In this document: piece by piece, positions 1-8,429 of the stretch
Layout: every line of letters begins with the position of its first letter
Numbering within the stretch: position 1 is the stretch's first letter
NCBI GenBank assembly: GCA_020634875.1
Contig: JACKAX010000032.1
Span: 1-42,604 of the forward strand
Reading direction: 5' to 3'
DNA: 42,604 nt
From: Anaerolineales bacterium
GTDB lineage: Bacteria > Chloroflexota > Anaerolineae > Anaerolineales > JABWBV01
Program-made: the position numbers and the translations under genes
The notes under the pieces: generated by a model
Told to the model about the DNA's origin: nothing
Database searches by the model: none
Seen by the model: only the letters and a program-made list of their open reading frames with translations

Positions 1-1902
1 AACCCATTTGGTAGGTTCAAAATATTGGACGCGGGGGTCGTTCAGCCCGGCGGTGACAAGCATGTGGGGGTAGGCTTTCGCTTCGACGTTATCGTAGGGG
101 GAATAGGAGAGCATGTACCAATAAAATTCTTCGTTTTGGGGGTTACCCCATTCTTCAAATTCGCCACTCGTCAGGGGGATAGTTTCATCCTCCATCGTTG
201 TGATTACGTCTACAAATGGGACACCGGCGAAAGCGACTTTTGCCAGGTCAGGGGCCATGTTGACGACTGCGCCGATCAGTAAGCCGCCCGCACTCCGGCC
301 CATGATCGCCATGTGTTCGCTGGCGGTGTACTGTTCGGCGATGAGATAACGTCCACAGTCAATGAAGTCAGTGAAGGTATTCTTTTTGTGGAGGAATTTA
401 CCGTTTTCGTACCAGGCGCGGCCCATCTCTTCGCCACCGCGGATGTGGGCGATGGCGTAGACGAAGCCCCGGTCAAGCAGGCTGATGGCGTTGATGAGGA
501 AGTACGGGTCCATGCTCGCCCCGTAGGAGCCGTAGCCGTAGAGGAGGCAGGGGGCGTTTCCATCGCGGGTGAACCCTTTCCGGTAGACGAGGCTGATCGG
601 GACCAGCGTGCCGTCGCGAGCGGGGGCCATCAGGCGTTCGGATTGGTAGTTGTTCGGGTCGAAGCCGCCCAGCACGGGTTTGCGTTTTTTCAGGATCAGT
701 TCCCGCGTGGTCATGTTGTAGTCGTACACGGTGTCCGGCGTAGTCATGGACATGTAGGTGAAGCGGACGAGGTCGGTGGCGAATTCGGGGTTGTTGCCCT
801 CGAAATAGGTGTAGGCGGGTTCGGGGAAGGCGACCGCGTGGGATTCTTCGGTGGCGAAATCGGTGATGTGGAGGGTGCGGAGACCGTTTTCCCGTTCGTA
901 AACGACGAGATGCCCGGCAAACAAGTCCACGCCGTCAATTCGCACATCCTCGCGGTGGGGGATGAGTTCCTGCCAATTGTCTTTGCCCGGATGGGTGACG
1001 GGGGCGGTCATCACTTTGAAGTTGCGGGCGTGGTCATTGGTCACGATATAAAACGTGCCGGTGTGGTGGGCGACTTTGTATTCCAGCCCTTTTTGGCGGG
1101 GGTGGATGACGTGGAATTCGGCGTTGGGGGTGTCGGCATTGAGGAAGTAGATTTCAGAGGTCTCGATGCTGACGACGTTGAGGAAGAGGTAGGCGTTGTC
1201 TCGGGTTTTTTCGAGGCCGAGGAGGAAGACTTCGTCATCTTCCTGGTAGAGGAGCGTGTCCTGCCCGGTGGCGAAGGAATAGCGGTGGAGGCGGTAGGGG
1301 CGTTTGGCGGCGTCGAGGGCGGTGTAGAAGTAGGTGGGGTTGTCGTTGTTGACGTCGCCTGGCGCGACGTTCGCCCATTCCCCCGCGTAAGTGGTGTTAG
1401 GAATGCGGGTGGGAAGGACTTCGCCCGTTTCCAGATTTTTGAAGTGGACGGTGTAGAGTTCGTCGCCGTCTTCGTCGAGGGAGTAGGCGAGCCATTTGTG
1501 GTCGGGGCTGACTTTGAAGACGCCGATTTGGAGAAAGGCTTTGCCTACGGCGAGGGCATTGAGGTCGAGGAGAAGTTCTTCGGGCGCGTCCAGACTGCCT
1601 TTTTTGCGGCAAAAGAAGCGGTATTGTTGGCCCTCTTCGGTGCGGGTGTAGTAGAAGTATTCGCCTCGTTTCACGGGCACGTCTTCATCCGTTTCCTGGA
1701 TGCGCCCGACCATTTCCTGGTAAAGGGTTTCTTGCAGGGGTTTGGTGTGCGCCATGACTTCTTCGGTGTAGGCGTTTTCAGCTTGGATGTAGGCGAGGGT
1801 TTCGGGGTTGTCTTTTTCCCGGAGCCAGTAGTAGGGGTCGGTGCGGGTGTGGCCGTGGAGGGTGAGGGAATGCGGGTGGGTGGGGGCAAGAGGAGGGTTC
1901 AT
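1..1902 (-). CDS. ptrB: Oligopeptidase B (S9A serine peptidase), C-terminus cut by window edge
   Basis: Cytoplasmic serine peptidase of the prolyl oligopeptidase family; family members cut short peptides after Arg or Lys. The frame is open from ATG at 1902 to base 1, giving 634 codons of a protein expected to be about 690 aa. The N-terminus carries DPYYWLR, followed by the propeller region and then the hydrolase domain. The nucleophile lies in GRSAGG (Ser537) and the acid in GLNDPRV (Asp622); their 85-residue spacing is the same as Ser532-Asp617 recalled for the E. coli enzyme. The catalytic His should fall about 35 codons on, outside the window. The elbow reads GRSAGG where GGSAGG is more usual. 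It appears monocistronic: nothing on this strand lies closely upstream. Confidence 0.93.
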   Translation of the reverse strand, partial: MNPPLAPTHPHSLTLHGHTRTDPYYWLREKDNPETLAYIQAENAYTEEVMAHTKPLQETLYQEMVGRIQETDEDVPVKRGEYFYYTRTEEGQQYRFFCRKKGSLDAPEELLLDLNALAVGKAFLQIGVFKVSPDHKWLAYSLDEDGDELYTVHFKNLETGEVLPTRIPNTTYAGEWANVAPGDVNNDNPTYFYTALDAAKRPYRLHRYSFATGQDTLLYQEDDEVFLLGLEKTRDNAYLFLNVVSIETSEIYFLNADTPNAEFHVIHPRQKGLEYKVAHHTGTFYIVTNDHARNFKVMTAPVTHPGKDNWQELIPHREDVRIDGVDLFAGHLVVYERENGLRTLHITDFATEESHAVAFPEPAYTYFEGNNPEFATDLVRFTYMSMTTPDTVYDYNMTTRELILKKRKPVLGGFDPNNYQSERLMAPARDGTLVPISLVYRKGFTRDGNAPCLLYGYGSYGASMDPYFLINAISLLDRGFVYAIAHIRGGEEMGRAWYENGKFLHKKNTFTDFIDCGRYLIAEQYTASEHMAIMGRSAGGLLIGAVVNMAPDLAKVAFAGVPFVDVITTMEDETIPLTSGEFEEWGNPQNEEFYWYMLSYSPYDNVEAKAYPHMLVTAGLNDPRVQYFEPTKWV

Positions 1903-2119
1903 AAATGGTCAATGGTGAATGGGGGATTGTCAATTGAGCGTTCACAATTGACAATTTAGGTTGGGGGGAGAGGAAGATTTTACCAGTTTTTAAAGAGTGG
2001 TTTTAAACCAGTCTGTACGGAGATGGTGTTATATGAGTGCTATGGGAAAAGTAAACTGTCGTTCCAGGTTTGTGGCGAGGCATGATCCCATCGGGTAAAA
2101 TAGATGTATCCTATTTACA

Positions 2120-3442
2120 ATGGAACTTCCTATGCAAGCCCAAACGATTGATGAAATTTACCGTACGGTTAACCCCGATCAACCCGTCACTCCCGATCAT
2201 GACTATTATGTCAACTTAAACCCGGCACGCGGAGATAAAAAGGGTCTGGCCGCGTTAATCGCGCGTCGTGTTCAACTCACAAGCCCTTCCTTTCACCGGC
2301 ATCTGGTAACAGGTCATTTGGGTTCAGGGAAATCTACCGAGCTTTCCAGTTTACGGCTCAAGTTAGAAGCCGAAAACTATCTGGTGATCTTTTTGGATAT
2401 TGAAGAATCATTAGGCATCGGAGATGTGACGTTTGTAGATTTGATGGTGGCGATCATCAAAGCTGTAGAAGAAACCGCACGAGACAAAAAGCTTAAAATC
2501 GATAAGGCATTACTAGATAATATCGGTAAATGGTTTGCCGAAACCTTTATTGTGACAGAAGAGGGCGAATCGGTGGAACACCGGCTGGATACTAGCATCG
2601 GCGTAGATTTGCCCCTGCTACTCCGCGCGGTTTTGCTGGTGACAGGACAAGTGAAAAGCGCCAGTGCCACACGCACAGAAACCCGCCGCCGCCTTGAAAA
2701 TCGCCTGGACGATTTGATGCAGCGTGTGGGCGAGCTTGTGAATGATCTGACCGTTCGGGCAAAAAATAAACAATATACGGGGGTAGTGATCATCGTAGAC
2801 AGCCTGGAGAAAATCTTCCTGCGGGTTATCAATGAGACAACCACCAATCACAGTTTGTTGTTTGTCAATCATGCCGAACAACTCAAAGCGTTACCCTGTC
2901 ATACCATTTACACCGTCCCTGTCTCGTTATTGAGTGAACGTAATCTAGAAGATTCGTTTAATGATTTCGACCTGATCCCGATGGTCACGATCAAAACGAG
3001 CGAAGACCAACCCGCCCCAGGGCGTGATTTGCTTTATCAAGTTGTAGAAAAGCGGTTGAACATCCCTAATTTGTTTGAAAGGCCGGAACTCGTTTACCGC
3101 CTGGTAGAGGCTTCCGGCGGCGTAGTGCGCGATTTGATGCGTTTGCTCCTCTTTGCGGCAGATTACACTCCCGATGATGGAAAAATTGGAGAAGGAGCGG
3201 TGCAGGAAGCCATTCGCAAATTGACCCGCGAATATGATCGTCAAATTCATCGCGATGATTTAGAACTCCTTGCTGAAGTGGCCCGTAACCGGCATGTTTC
3301 AATGACCAAAGAGTTAGCCCGGTTAATGTATAACAAACTGGTGCTCCGATATATCAACGGCGATGACTGGCTGGCGCTTCACCCCGCGGTTCAACAAGCT
3401 CCCACGTTTCGGGCTTATGTGCAACAAAAGTTGCAACCATGA
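2120..3442 (+). CDS. P-loop ATPase coupled to a TPR protein
   Basis: A 440-aa cytoplasmic ATPase with no membrane segment or signal peptide. Walker A is GHLGSGKST (residues 65-73) and the probable Walker B is VVIIVDSLEK (222-231), followed by a long alpha-helical C-terminal half containing SGGVVRDLMRLL, the kind of helical segment that follows the ATPase core in AAA and STAND-like proteins. The start at 2120 is chosen as the longest form; a second ATG at 2132 is equally possible because neither has a strong Shine-Dalgarno sequence. The stop overlaps the next gene by 4 bp (ATGA), so the two are almost certainly translated together. Function is unknown; the layout suggests a nucleotide-dependent switch with its sensor in the neighbour. 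It resembles NACHT/STAND-type ATPases but I cannot assign a named family. Confidence 0.85.
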   Translation: MELPMQAQTIDEIYRTVNPDQPVTPDHDYYVNLNPARGDKKGLAALIARRVQLTSPSFHRHLVTGHLGSGKSTELSSLRLKLEAENYLVIFLDIEESLGIGDVTFVDLMVAIIKAVEETARDKKLKIDKALLDNIGKWFAETFIVTEEGESVEHRLDTSIGVDLPLLLRAVLLVTGQVKSASATRTETRRRLENRLDDLMQRVGELVNDLTVRAKNKQYTGVVIIVDSLEKIFLRVINETTTNHSLLFVNHAEQLKALPCHTIYTVPVSLLSERNLEDSFNDFDLIPMVTIKTSEDQPAPGRDLLYQVVEKRLNIPNLFERPELVYRLVEASGGVVRDLMRLLLFAADYTPDDGKIGEGAVQEAIRKLTREYDRQIHRDDLELLAEVARNRHVSMTKELARLMYNKLVLRYINGDDWLALHPAVQQAPTFRAYVQQKLQP

Positions 3443-4923
3443 CCTCCGCTCCCCCTATTTCTGACCCCCTCGAACTCGACGTGATGCGCCGCGCCCTGCA
3501 ACGCGCCCACGGCTTTGCCCTGTATTTCGCCCGCGCCAACACTCCCGTTCTCCAAAAACAACTCCATTCCTGGCTCTCTGACAATCTGACCCGCCCGCTG
3601 CTCCTCGTTCACCTGCAACCCGGCGAACCCATCGTCGAGCAACTGCAAGCCGCCGAACAAGGCCTCGCCGAAAACGCCATCCTTTCCGTCATGGGTATGG
3701 ACCAAATGCCCAAAACGGACGATGATGACTGGCTCCCCCGCCAGCTCAATTGGCGGCGGGAGGCGTTCCATCGGCTGTTCCATCCTGTTTTGATCTGGTT
3801 GCCGGAATATCTGCTGCTCAATCTCATGAGTACCGCGCCAGATTTTTTTGATTGGCACAGTGGGTTTTTTGAGTTTGAGATGAGTGAGGAGGCTAGGCGA
3901 GAAGTTCATACGCAACAAATGACAGCCTGGGATCGCCCCATGCTGGCTCGTAACGAAGGTGAACGCCGTGAACGAATTGCTGTTTTGCGTGGTCTCCTAG
4001 AAGACTATGAACATGCAAATGTTGATACATTTATTATTGCGCAAACTCAACGTACTTTAGGGGCCCTTTACTGGGAAGCATCCGAATACTACAAAGCAAT
4101 TGATTATTACAAACAAGCATTGGAGATTGATCGAAAAATCAAAAATCGTCGCGGTGAAGGAGCAGATTTAGGAAATCTGGGAGTCGTATACTCATTTTTG
4201 GGTAAGAGTCGCGAAGCCGCAATATATCATGCGCGTGCTTTAGAAATTAATCAAGAAATTAACGATTCGCGCGGAGAAGGAGCAGAACTGACGAGTCTAG
4301 GGTTAGTACATGTAGAGTTGGGCGAAACGGTTAAAGCTATTGAGTATTATGAACGTGCCCTGACAATTGCTATTCAAATTGGGGATCGACGGAATGAAAG
4401 TCAAATTTTAGGTAACCTAGGATTAGCATACGCAGTTCTGGGTAAGTTATCTAACGCAATAGAATACTATAAACAGGCACAGACAATTGCAGTCGAAATT
4501 GGTGACCGACGTGGGCAGTGCAATCAACTAATCAACCTGGGAGTTGCTTATAAAAATCAAGGAGAAGAGTTCAAAGCCATTCAATACTATGAAAAGGCCT
4601 ATAAGATTGCGCTGGAAATCGGAGATATTCGTATGCAAGGGCTATGTCTAGGCAACCTGGGCCTAGCATTCATAAAACTTGGCGAGGTTTCCAAAGCAAT
4701 TGAGCATTACGAAAATGCACTGGCGATTGCAGTTAAAATTGGGGACCTGCGCGGAGAAAGCATCCGACTGAATAATTTAGGTGAAGCTTATTTAAAATTA
4801 GGTGAAATAGATCGTGCCAAAGCCTACACCCAACAAGCCCTCACCCTCTTCGAGCAAATCGAATCCCCCTTAGCCGAACAGGCACGGCGCAAGTTAGCAG
4901 AATGGGAAAAGGATGATAAATAG
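3439..4923 (+). CDS. Tetratricopeptide repeat protein with distinct N-terminal domain
   Basis: A 494-aa protein. Residues 1 to about 150 form a non-TPR alpha/beta domain with HPVLIWLPEYLL and PDFFDWHSGFFEF, a pattern I associate with TPR proteins of multicellular-type bacteria that sit beside ATPases. From about residue 190 there are seven TPR units with a 40-aa period, each recognisable by LGNLG..Y..LG...KAIEYY..AL.IA..IGDRRG. Such arrays bind peptides or proteins. The gene starts inside the stop codon of the ATPase gene (ATGA), so the products probably act together. The base composition is uneven: the N-terminal domain (to about 3880) and the last 100 bp are GC-rich, while the TPR array is clearly AT-richer, as if the array had been exchanged. 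Specific function unknown. Confidence 0.88.
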   Translation: MTSAPPISDPLELDVMRRALQRAHGFALYFARANTPVLQKQLHSWLSDNLTRPLLLVHLQPGEPIVEQLQAAEQGLAENAILSVMGMDQMPKTDDDDWLPRQLNWRREAFHRLFHPVLIWLPEYLLLNLMSTAPDFFDWHSGFFEFEMSEEARREVHTQQMTAWDRPMLARNEGERRERIAVLRGLLEDYEHANVDTFIIAQTQRTLGALYWEASEYYKAIDYYKQALEIDRKIKNRRGEGADLGNLGVVYSFLGKSREAAIYHARALEINQEINDSRGEGAELTSLGLVHVELGETVKAIEYYERALTIAIQIGDRRNESQILGNLGLAYAVLGKLSNAIEYYKQAQTIAVEIGDRRGQCNQLINLGVAYKNQGEEFKAIQYYEKAYKIALEIGDIRMQGLCLGNLGLAFIKLGEVSKAIEHYENALAIAVKIGDLRGESIRLNNLGEAYLKLGEIDRAKAYTQQALTLFEQIESPLAEQARRKLAEWEKDDK

Positions 4924-4970
4924 GGGCTAAACAAAAACCACAAAATTCCAAAAACAAATCGCCCTATTTT

Positions 4971-5015
4971 TTCTGACACCTGACAGGTCTTCTTGAGACC
5001 TGTCAGGTGTCAGAA
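4971..5015. repeat. Perfect 20-bp hairpin, CCTGACAGGT repeat family, copy 1
   Basis: Arms 4971-4990 and 4996-5015 are exact inverted copies around a 5-nt loop. The core CTGACAGGT recurs in a second hairpin at 34068-34104. It lies 47 bp after the TPR gene and may also end its transcription, although no clear T-run follows on the plus strand. Confidence 0.9.
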
Positions 5016-5032
5016 CGGGACGGTAACGCATA

Positions 5033-5260
5033 GAAAACCCTCTGCGGCCTGACGAAATCATTCTGCACCCCCACGAAAAGCCTCTGCACCCCATCAAAAC
5101 GATTCTGCGCCATCGCGAAACGGCTGTGCAGCACCGCGAAATGATTGTGCAGCACGCCGAAGTGGCTCTGCACCTGGACGAAATCGTTCTGCGCCCTCGT
5201 GAAATGGCTGTGCAGCACCGCGAAATGATTCTGCGGCACTGCGGAACGATTCCAACGCAC
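5033..5260. repeat. 21-bp tandem repeat, ten full units plus a partial unit
   Basis: Units start at 5033, 5054, 5075, 5096, 5117, 5138, 5159, 5180, 5201 and 5222, with a decaying eleventh at 5243. The consensus is close to GAAATGGCTCTGCACC followed by a variable ACCGC-like end. Because 21 is a multiple of three and the unit rarely contains stops, several frames on both strands stay open and would encode heptads, for example FAVLHSH-type or AAQPFRG-type units on the minus strand. The open frames on the plus strand have no convincing start and run into the terminator at 5314. I therefore call it a minisatellite of unknown function. A short heptad-repeat protein read on the minus strand (about 5003-5316) cannot be ruled out. 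Confidence 0.85.
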
Positions 5261-5313
5261 TTTTTACCTGTTTCTCCCCCTTTCCTGAACCCATCTGAAA
5301 TCATCGTGAGGAA

Positions 5314-5345
5314 CAAAAAAACGCCCCGGCCTCGGGGCGTTTTTC
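5314..5345. terminator. Bidirectional rho-independent terminator
   Basis: A 9-bp GC-rich stem, AACGCCCCG against CGGGGCGTT, with loop GCCT, flanked by a run of A on the left and T on the right. It ends transcription of the minus-strand methyltransferase that stops at 5350 and would also stop plus-strand readthrough. Confidence 0.9.
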
Positions 5346-5349
5346 ATTC

Positions 5350-6075
5350 TTACGCTTCCTTCCTCCCCACAAACAGCGGCCCCACATCCTCATACTCCAC
5401 CACCTCCACCGCAAACCCCACCTCCTCCAACAACTCAATCCACGTCGCAAAGGGGAACACGCCCATCACATGATGGTCGGTTTCGATTTGCAGCCTCCCA
5501 GTCCGGCGGACAAGATAGACGAAAGTCATTTCGTAAGTCGTGTCGTCCGGGTCGGGGTCGTAATAGTTTTCGATGCTGGTCAGCACCACGCCCTTTTCCT
5601 CACGGGTGATGGTTTTGGTCTTGTGCTGTTCAAAACGCTCTTTAGTTTCTTCGGCGTAGGTGAGGAACAGACCGCCGGGGTTCAGGTGGGCGTAGGCGGT
5701 CTCGAAGGCCGCGCGGAGGTCGGCTTCGGTGAGCATGTAGTCAATCGCGTCGGCGATGAAGACGATGTCGAAAGTTTCCCCTACGCGGACGGCGCGCATA
5801 TCGCCGGGGAGGTAACGCGCTTCGGGGTTCAGGCGGCGGGCGAGGGCGAGCATTTCTTCACTCAGGTCTACGCCGGTGACGGAAAAACGCCGTTTGAGCC
5901 AGTAATCGTTGTGCCCTCCCCCACAGCCCAGGTCGAGCAGGGTTTTGGGTGCGGACGCGGCAAATTCATCAATGACGCTGATGACTTCTTCGATTTCTTC
6001 TTCGTAATCTTCAACGGGGCTGAGCGTGGGCCAGAGCCAGGTCAGGTCGTGGTACAGACGATTGTTTTGGGACAT
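5350..6075 (-). CDS. Class I SAM-dependent methyltransferase
   Basis: A 241-aa cytosolic protein with a Rossmann methyltransferase core. Motif I is LLDLGCGGGHN near residues 46-56, the acidic ribose-binding position is in VTGVDLSEEML, and post-I motifs GDMRAVRVGETFD and DIVFIADAIDYM follow. The C-terminal part is a beta-rich extension (TYEMTFVYLVRRTGRLQ) seen in small-molecule methyltransferases. The substrate cannot be inferred. It is the last gene before a strong terminator and is separated from the upstream kinase gene by a palindromic repeat (6093-6141), so it may be co-transcribed with it or started from within that gap. The start is the ATG at 6075; no strong ribosome site precedes it. 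Confidence 0.9.
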   Translation of the reverse strand: MSQNNRLYHDLTWLWPTLSPVEDYEEEIEEVISVIDEFAASAPKTLLDLGCGGGHNDYWLKRRFSVTGVDLSEEMLALARRLNPEARYLPGDMRAVRVGETFDIVFIADAIDYMLTEADLRAAFETAYAHLNPGGLFLTYAEETKERFEQHKTKTITREEKGVVLTSIENYYDPDPDDTTYEMTFVYLVRRTGRLQIETDHHVMGVFPFATWIELLEEVGFAVEVVEYEDVGPLFVGRKEA

Positions 6076-6092
6076 GGGAATAGAAAGTAAAA

Positions 6093-6141
6093 AAAAGTGA
6101 CAGTCACTGGCGATACATCGCTACAAGTGACTGTCACTTTT
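6093..6141. repeat. Palindromic repeat, GTGACAGTCAC family, copy 1
   Basis: Arms 6093-6108 (AAAAGTGACAGTCACT) and 6126-6141 are perfect 16-bp inverted copies. The 17-nt loop holds a smaller palindrome, GCGAT-AC-ATCGC. The right arm lies inside the kinase gene and encodes its last residues. Related sequence occurs at 31774-31787 and 40159-40205. Confidence 0.92.
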
Positions 6142-6960
6142 GTCAGGCACAGGTATCCCCAACATCCCGCACACTTCGCCGATGAGCCAGACGCGTTCGG
6201 ACTCGATATCTTCGCTCAGGCGGGCGAAGGTGAGGGGGAGGAGCCAGGGCTGGAGGTCGGCGCGGGCGTAAGGGGCACGTTTGAAGTAGGTATGGATGTA
6301 TGCGCGGTGAAAGGCCATGCGAAAGCCCCCAATGAGGGCGCGCAGGACTGGCTGCCGGGGCAAGCCGCCCGCCCGGATCAGGATCGAGGTGCGCGCCACG
6401 TCCGCCAGGGGATGGCCGCGGGAGGCATCGGGCCAGTCAATGATCACGGGCATGAAGCCTTTCCCTTCCGGGGTGAGCATCACATTGTCGGGATGAAAAT
6501 CGCCGTGAAGCAGCCGGTCGCCGTCAGGAAGCGCGTCCAAATGAGCCAGGACTTTTTCCCGGATTTCCGCGGGCGCACCTTCGACGGACATGATCTTGCC
6601 ACGCAGGCGGTCGCGTATCCCCGGAAGATCGGGCGCGCCGGGTTTCGTGTGCATTTCACGGTGCAGACGGGCGAGCGTGGCGGCGTACCCGAACGCTTTG
6701 TGGGGTTCCCGCCCAATGTGAGTGAGCATCGTTTTCCCCTCGACGCGGGTATAGAGGATGCCGGGGCGGTCATCCACCGTGAGGCGTTCGAGCGGTTCGG
6801 GAACGTTCAGCCCGGTGGCGTGGACGATTTTGGCGATGCGGAATTCGTAATCCAGCCAGTCGGCAGGCACCCAGTCACGGGCGAGTTTGAGGATGGTGTC
6901 ATCTTGCCAGGGGTAGATTTGGGCGACGCGGCCCTCGGCGAGGGGGTCGGGAAGGGTCAT
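6121..6960 (-). CDS. Aminoglycoside phosphotransferase/choline kinase-type small-molecule kinase
   Basis: A 279-aa protein of the APH family. The catalytic loop is HGDFHPDNVM (residues 152-161) with the catalytic Asp at 154 and metal-binding Asn at 159; the DFG-equivalent Asp is in IIDWPDASRGHP (Asp175). The N-lobe has a shortened glycine-poor loop and a probable ATP-binding Lys in ILKLARDW. The family transfers the ATP gamma-phosphate to hydroxyls on antibiotics, sugars or amino alcohols; the substrate here is unknown and drug resistance should not be assumed. The start overlaps the stop of the upstream membrane protein gene by 4 bp. The final residues KSDSHL and the approach to the stop are encoded by the right arm of the repeat at 6093-6141, so the original C-terminus was probably replaced by the repeat. 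Confidence 0.88.
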   Translation of the reverse strand: MTLPDPLAEGRVAQIYPWQDDTILKLARDWVPADWLDYEFRIAKIVHATGLNVPEPLERLTVDDRPGILYTRVEGKTMLTHIGREPHKAFGYAATLARLHREMHTKPGAPDLPGIRDRLRGKIMSVEGAPAEIREKVLAHLDALPDGDRLLHGDFHPDNVMLTPEGKGFMPVIIDWPDASRGHPLADVARTSILIRAGGLPRQPVLRALIGGFRMAFHRAYIHTYFKRAPYARADLQPWLLPLTFARLSEDIESERVWLIGEVCGMLGIPVPDKSDSHL

Positions 6961-7553
6961 TTGATAAAGATCGCTCCGATGAGTTGCAAGGCCAGCCCGA
7001 CGGCGAAGATGCCCGCGCCGAACATGAGCAGACGTTCGTTTTCGTCGCCGTATTTGTTGAGCAGGCGAATGATGGTAATGGGGACGATGGTGACAAACAG
7101 GACCAGCCCGGTGGTGACCAGGGTGGGCGCCGCGGCCAGCCAGACGAGTTGAAGCACTTCGGCGGGGGAATCGGGATGCAGGTCAATGAGGATGATGGCG
7201 GCGAGGATCACGACGGGGACGGCGAGAATGAACATGGTGACGACGCGTGTCCGGGGCTGGAGATTAACTTTTTCCCCCGTCACGATAGAAAGTAACACCA
7301 TGAACCAAACCAGCGCGATGCCGGAAGAGATGGCCGAAAGTTCGGCGCGCTCAAACAGGCGAATCCACAGGACGACAAACGGGAGCGAGTACAACCCCAC
7401 TAACCCAATGTCACGCGGGGATTTGAGCAGGATTTTCTCAAAGGAATGCTCCCACGCCTCCAGACGTTTTTCGCCGACGATTTGGGGGAGGGTGAAGAAG
7501 AAGGAGACAAATTCGAGCAAAATGCCGATGATGTTGAGAACACGAGGGGACAT
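6957..7553 (-). CDS. Small integral membrane protein, unknown function
   Basis: A 198-aa protein with about five hydrophobic segments: residues 6-26, 50-66, 72-92, 105-125 and 135-165, plus a last one near 177-197. The segment KRLEAWEHSFEKILLKSPRDIG between the first two is a polar cytoplasmic loop. I do not recognise a family. Its stop overlaps the kinase start by 4 bp (ATGA), so the two products are made together. A 55-bp gap separates it from the aldo/keto reductase gene, so it may belong to the larger minus-strand operon. Confidence 0.75.
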   Translation of the reverse strand: MSPRVLNIIGILLEFVSFFFTLPQIVGEKRLEAWEHSFEKILLKSPRDIGLVGLYSLPFVVLWIRLFERAELSAISSGIALVWFMVLLSIVTGEKVNLQPRTRVVTMFILAVPVVILAAIILIDLHPDSPAEVLQLVWLAAAPTLVTTGLVLFVTIVPITIIRLLNKYGDENERLLMFGAGIFAVGLALQLIGAIFIK

Positions 7554-7608
7554 GGGGCGGGGTGGGAGTGGGGGGGAGAAAAGGAGTAGGGGGTGGGCTT
7601 ATGAGTTC

Positions 7609-8427
7609 CTATGCGTTCCCGTTCAATCTTTTCATTTCTTCCTCGCTCAATCGCACTTCCCCTGCCCGGAAATTCTCCGCGATGTGCGCGGGGTTGTGGG
7701 ACATGGGGATGGCGATGACGCAGGGCTGTTGGATGAGCCAGGCGAGGGCGATTTGGGTTGGGCTGGCGTTGTGCTTGCGGGCGATGGTTTGCAGGGCGGT
7801 GTCGTTAGCGACGCGGCCTTTTTCCACGGGGGTGTAAGCGGTGATGGTGATGCCATTTTCCTGGCAGTAGGCGAGCACGCCGTTTTGCGCGTATTCCCGG
7901 TGGTGAAGGCTGTACGGAACCTGATTGTTGACGATAGGGGTTTCGGAGAGTGTTTGAGCGCGGTGGAGCAGTTTCAGGTCAAAGTTGCTCACCCCGACGG
8001 CACGCACCAACCCGTGGCGGGTCAGGGCGTTCAGGCCGCGGAAGGTGTCTTCGAGCGGGACACTACCGGGCCAGTGGATCAGGTACAAATCCAGATAATC
8101 GGTCTGCAAACGGCGCAGGCTGTTTTCACAGGCTTTGACCGTGTCTTTTTCATGAAGATTGTTCGTCCAAACTTTGCTGGTCAGGAAGAGCCTCTCGCGC
8201 GGGGTGTGCGTTTCCCGGATGGTACGGGCGATGAGTTCTTCGGTGTGACCGTTGGCGTACATTTCGGCGGTGTCGAAGTGAGTGTAGCCCGTTTCGAGCG
8301 CGGCCCGGAGGGCGGCCACGCCCCGCGCATCGCGGGAGTAATCGGGCGACATCCCACCCCCGATATTCCAGGTGCCAAAGCCAATTTTGGGGATGGTGTG
8401 TCCGTTGAGGAGGGGTTCGGTGAGCAT
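7609..8427 (-). CDS. Aldo/keto reductase
   Basis: A 272-aa NADPH-dependent oxidoreductase of the AKR superfamily (TIM barrel), which reduces aldehydes and ketones. The catalytic tetrad is visible: Asp52 and Tyr57 in HFDTAEMY, Lys85 in LTSKVW, and His118 in LIHWPG. The cofactor-side motifs VGVSNFDL and IAIPMSHNPAHIAENF near the C-terminus are also typical. Length is normal for bacterial AKRs. The start is the ATG at 8427, two bases after the stop of the DinB-like gene, so translation is coupled. The physiological substrate cannot be told from sequence. Confidence 0.94.
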   Translation of the reverse strand: MLTEPLLNGHTIPKIGFGTWNIGGGMSPDYSRDARGVAALRAALETGYTHFDTAEMYANGHTEELIARTIRETHTPRERLFLTSKVWTNNLHEKDTVKACENSLRRLQTDYLDLYLIHWPGSVPLEDTFRGLNALTRHGLVRAVGVSNFDLKLLHRAQTLSETPIVNNQVPYSLHHREYAQNGVLAYCQENGITITAYTPVEKGRVANDTALQTIARKHNASPTQIALAWLIQQPCVIAIPMSHNPAHIAENFRAGEVRLSEEEMKRLNGNA

Positions 8428-8429
8428 TT

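Noticed and set aside
313..1959. Long plus-strand open frame of about 548 codons opposite oligopeptidase B
   Set aside because: It is the shadow of the minus-strand gene: the protein is full of Val/Gly/Glu from GC-rich codons and has no domain, while the other strand gives a clean S9A peptidase.
5033..5260. CRISPR array
   Set aside because: The 21-bp units are directly abutting with no spacers, so it is a tandem minisatellite.
6121..6960. Aminoglycoside resistance gene
   Set aside because: Only general APH-fold motifs are visible; nothing identifies a drug substrate, so a resistance call would be unsupported.
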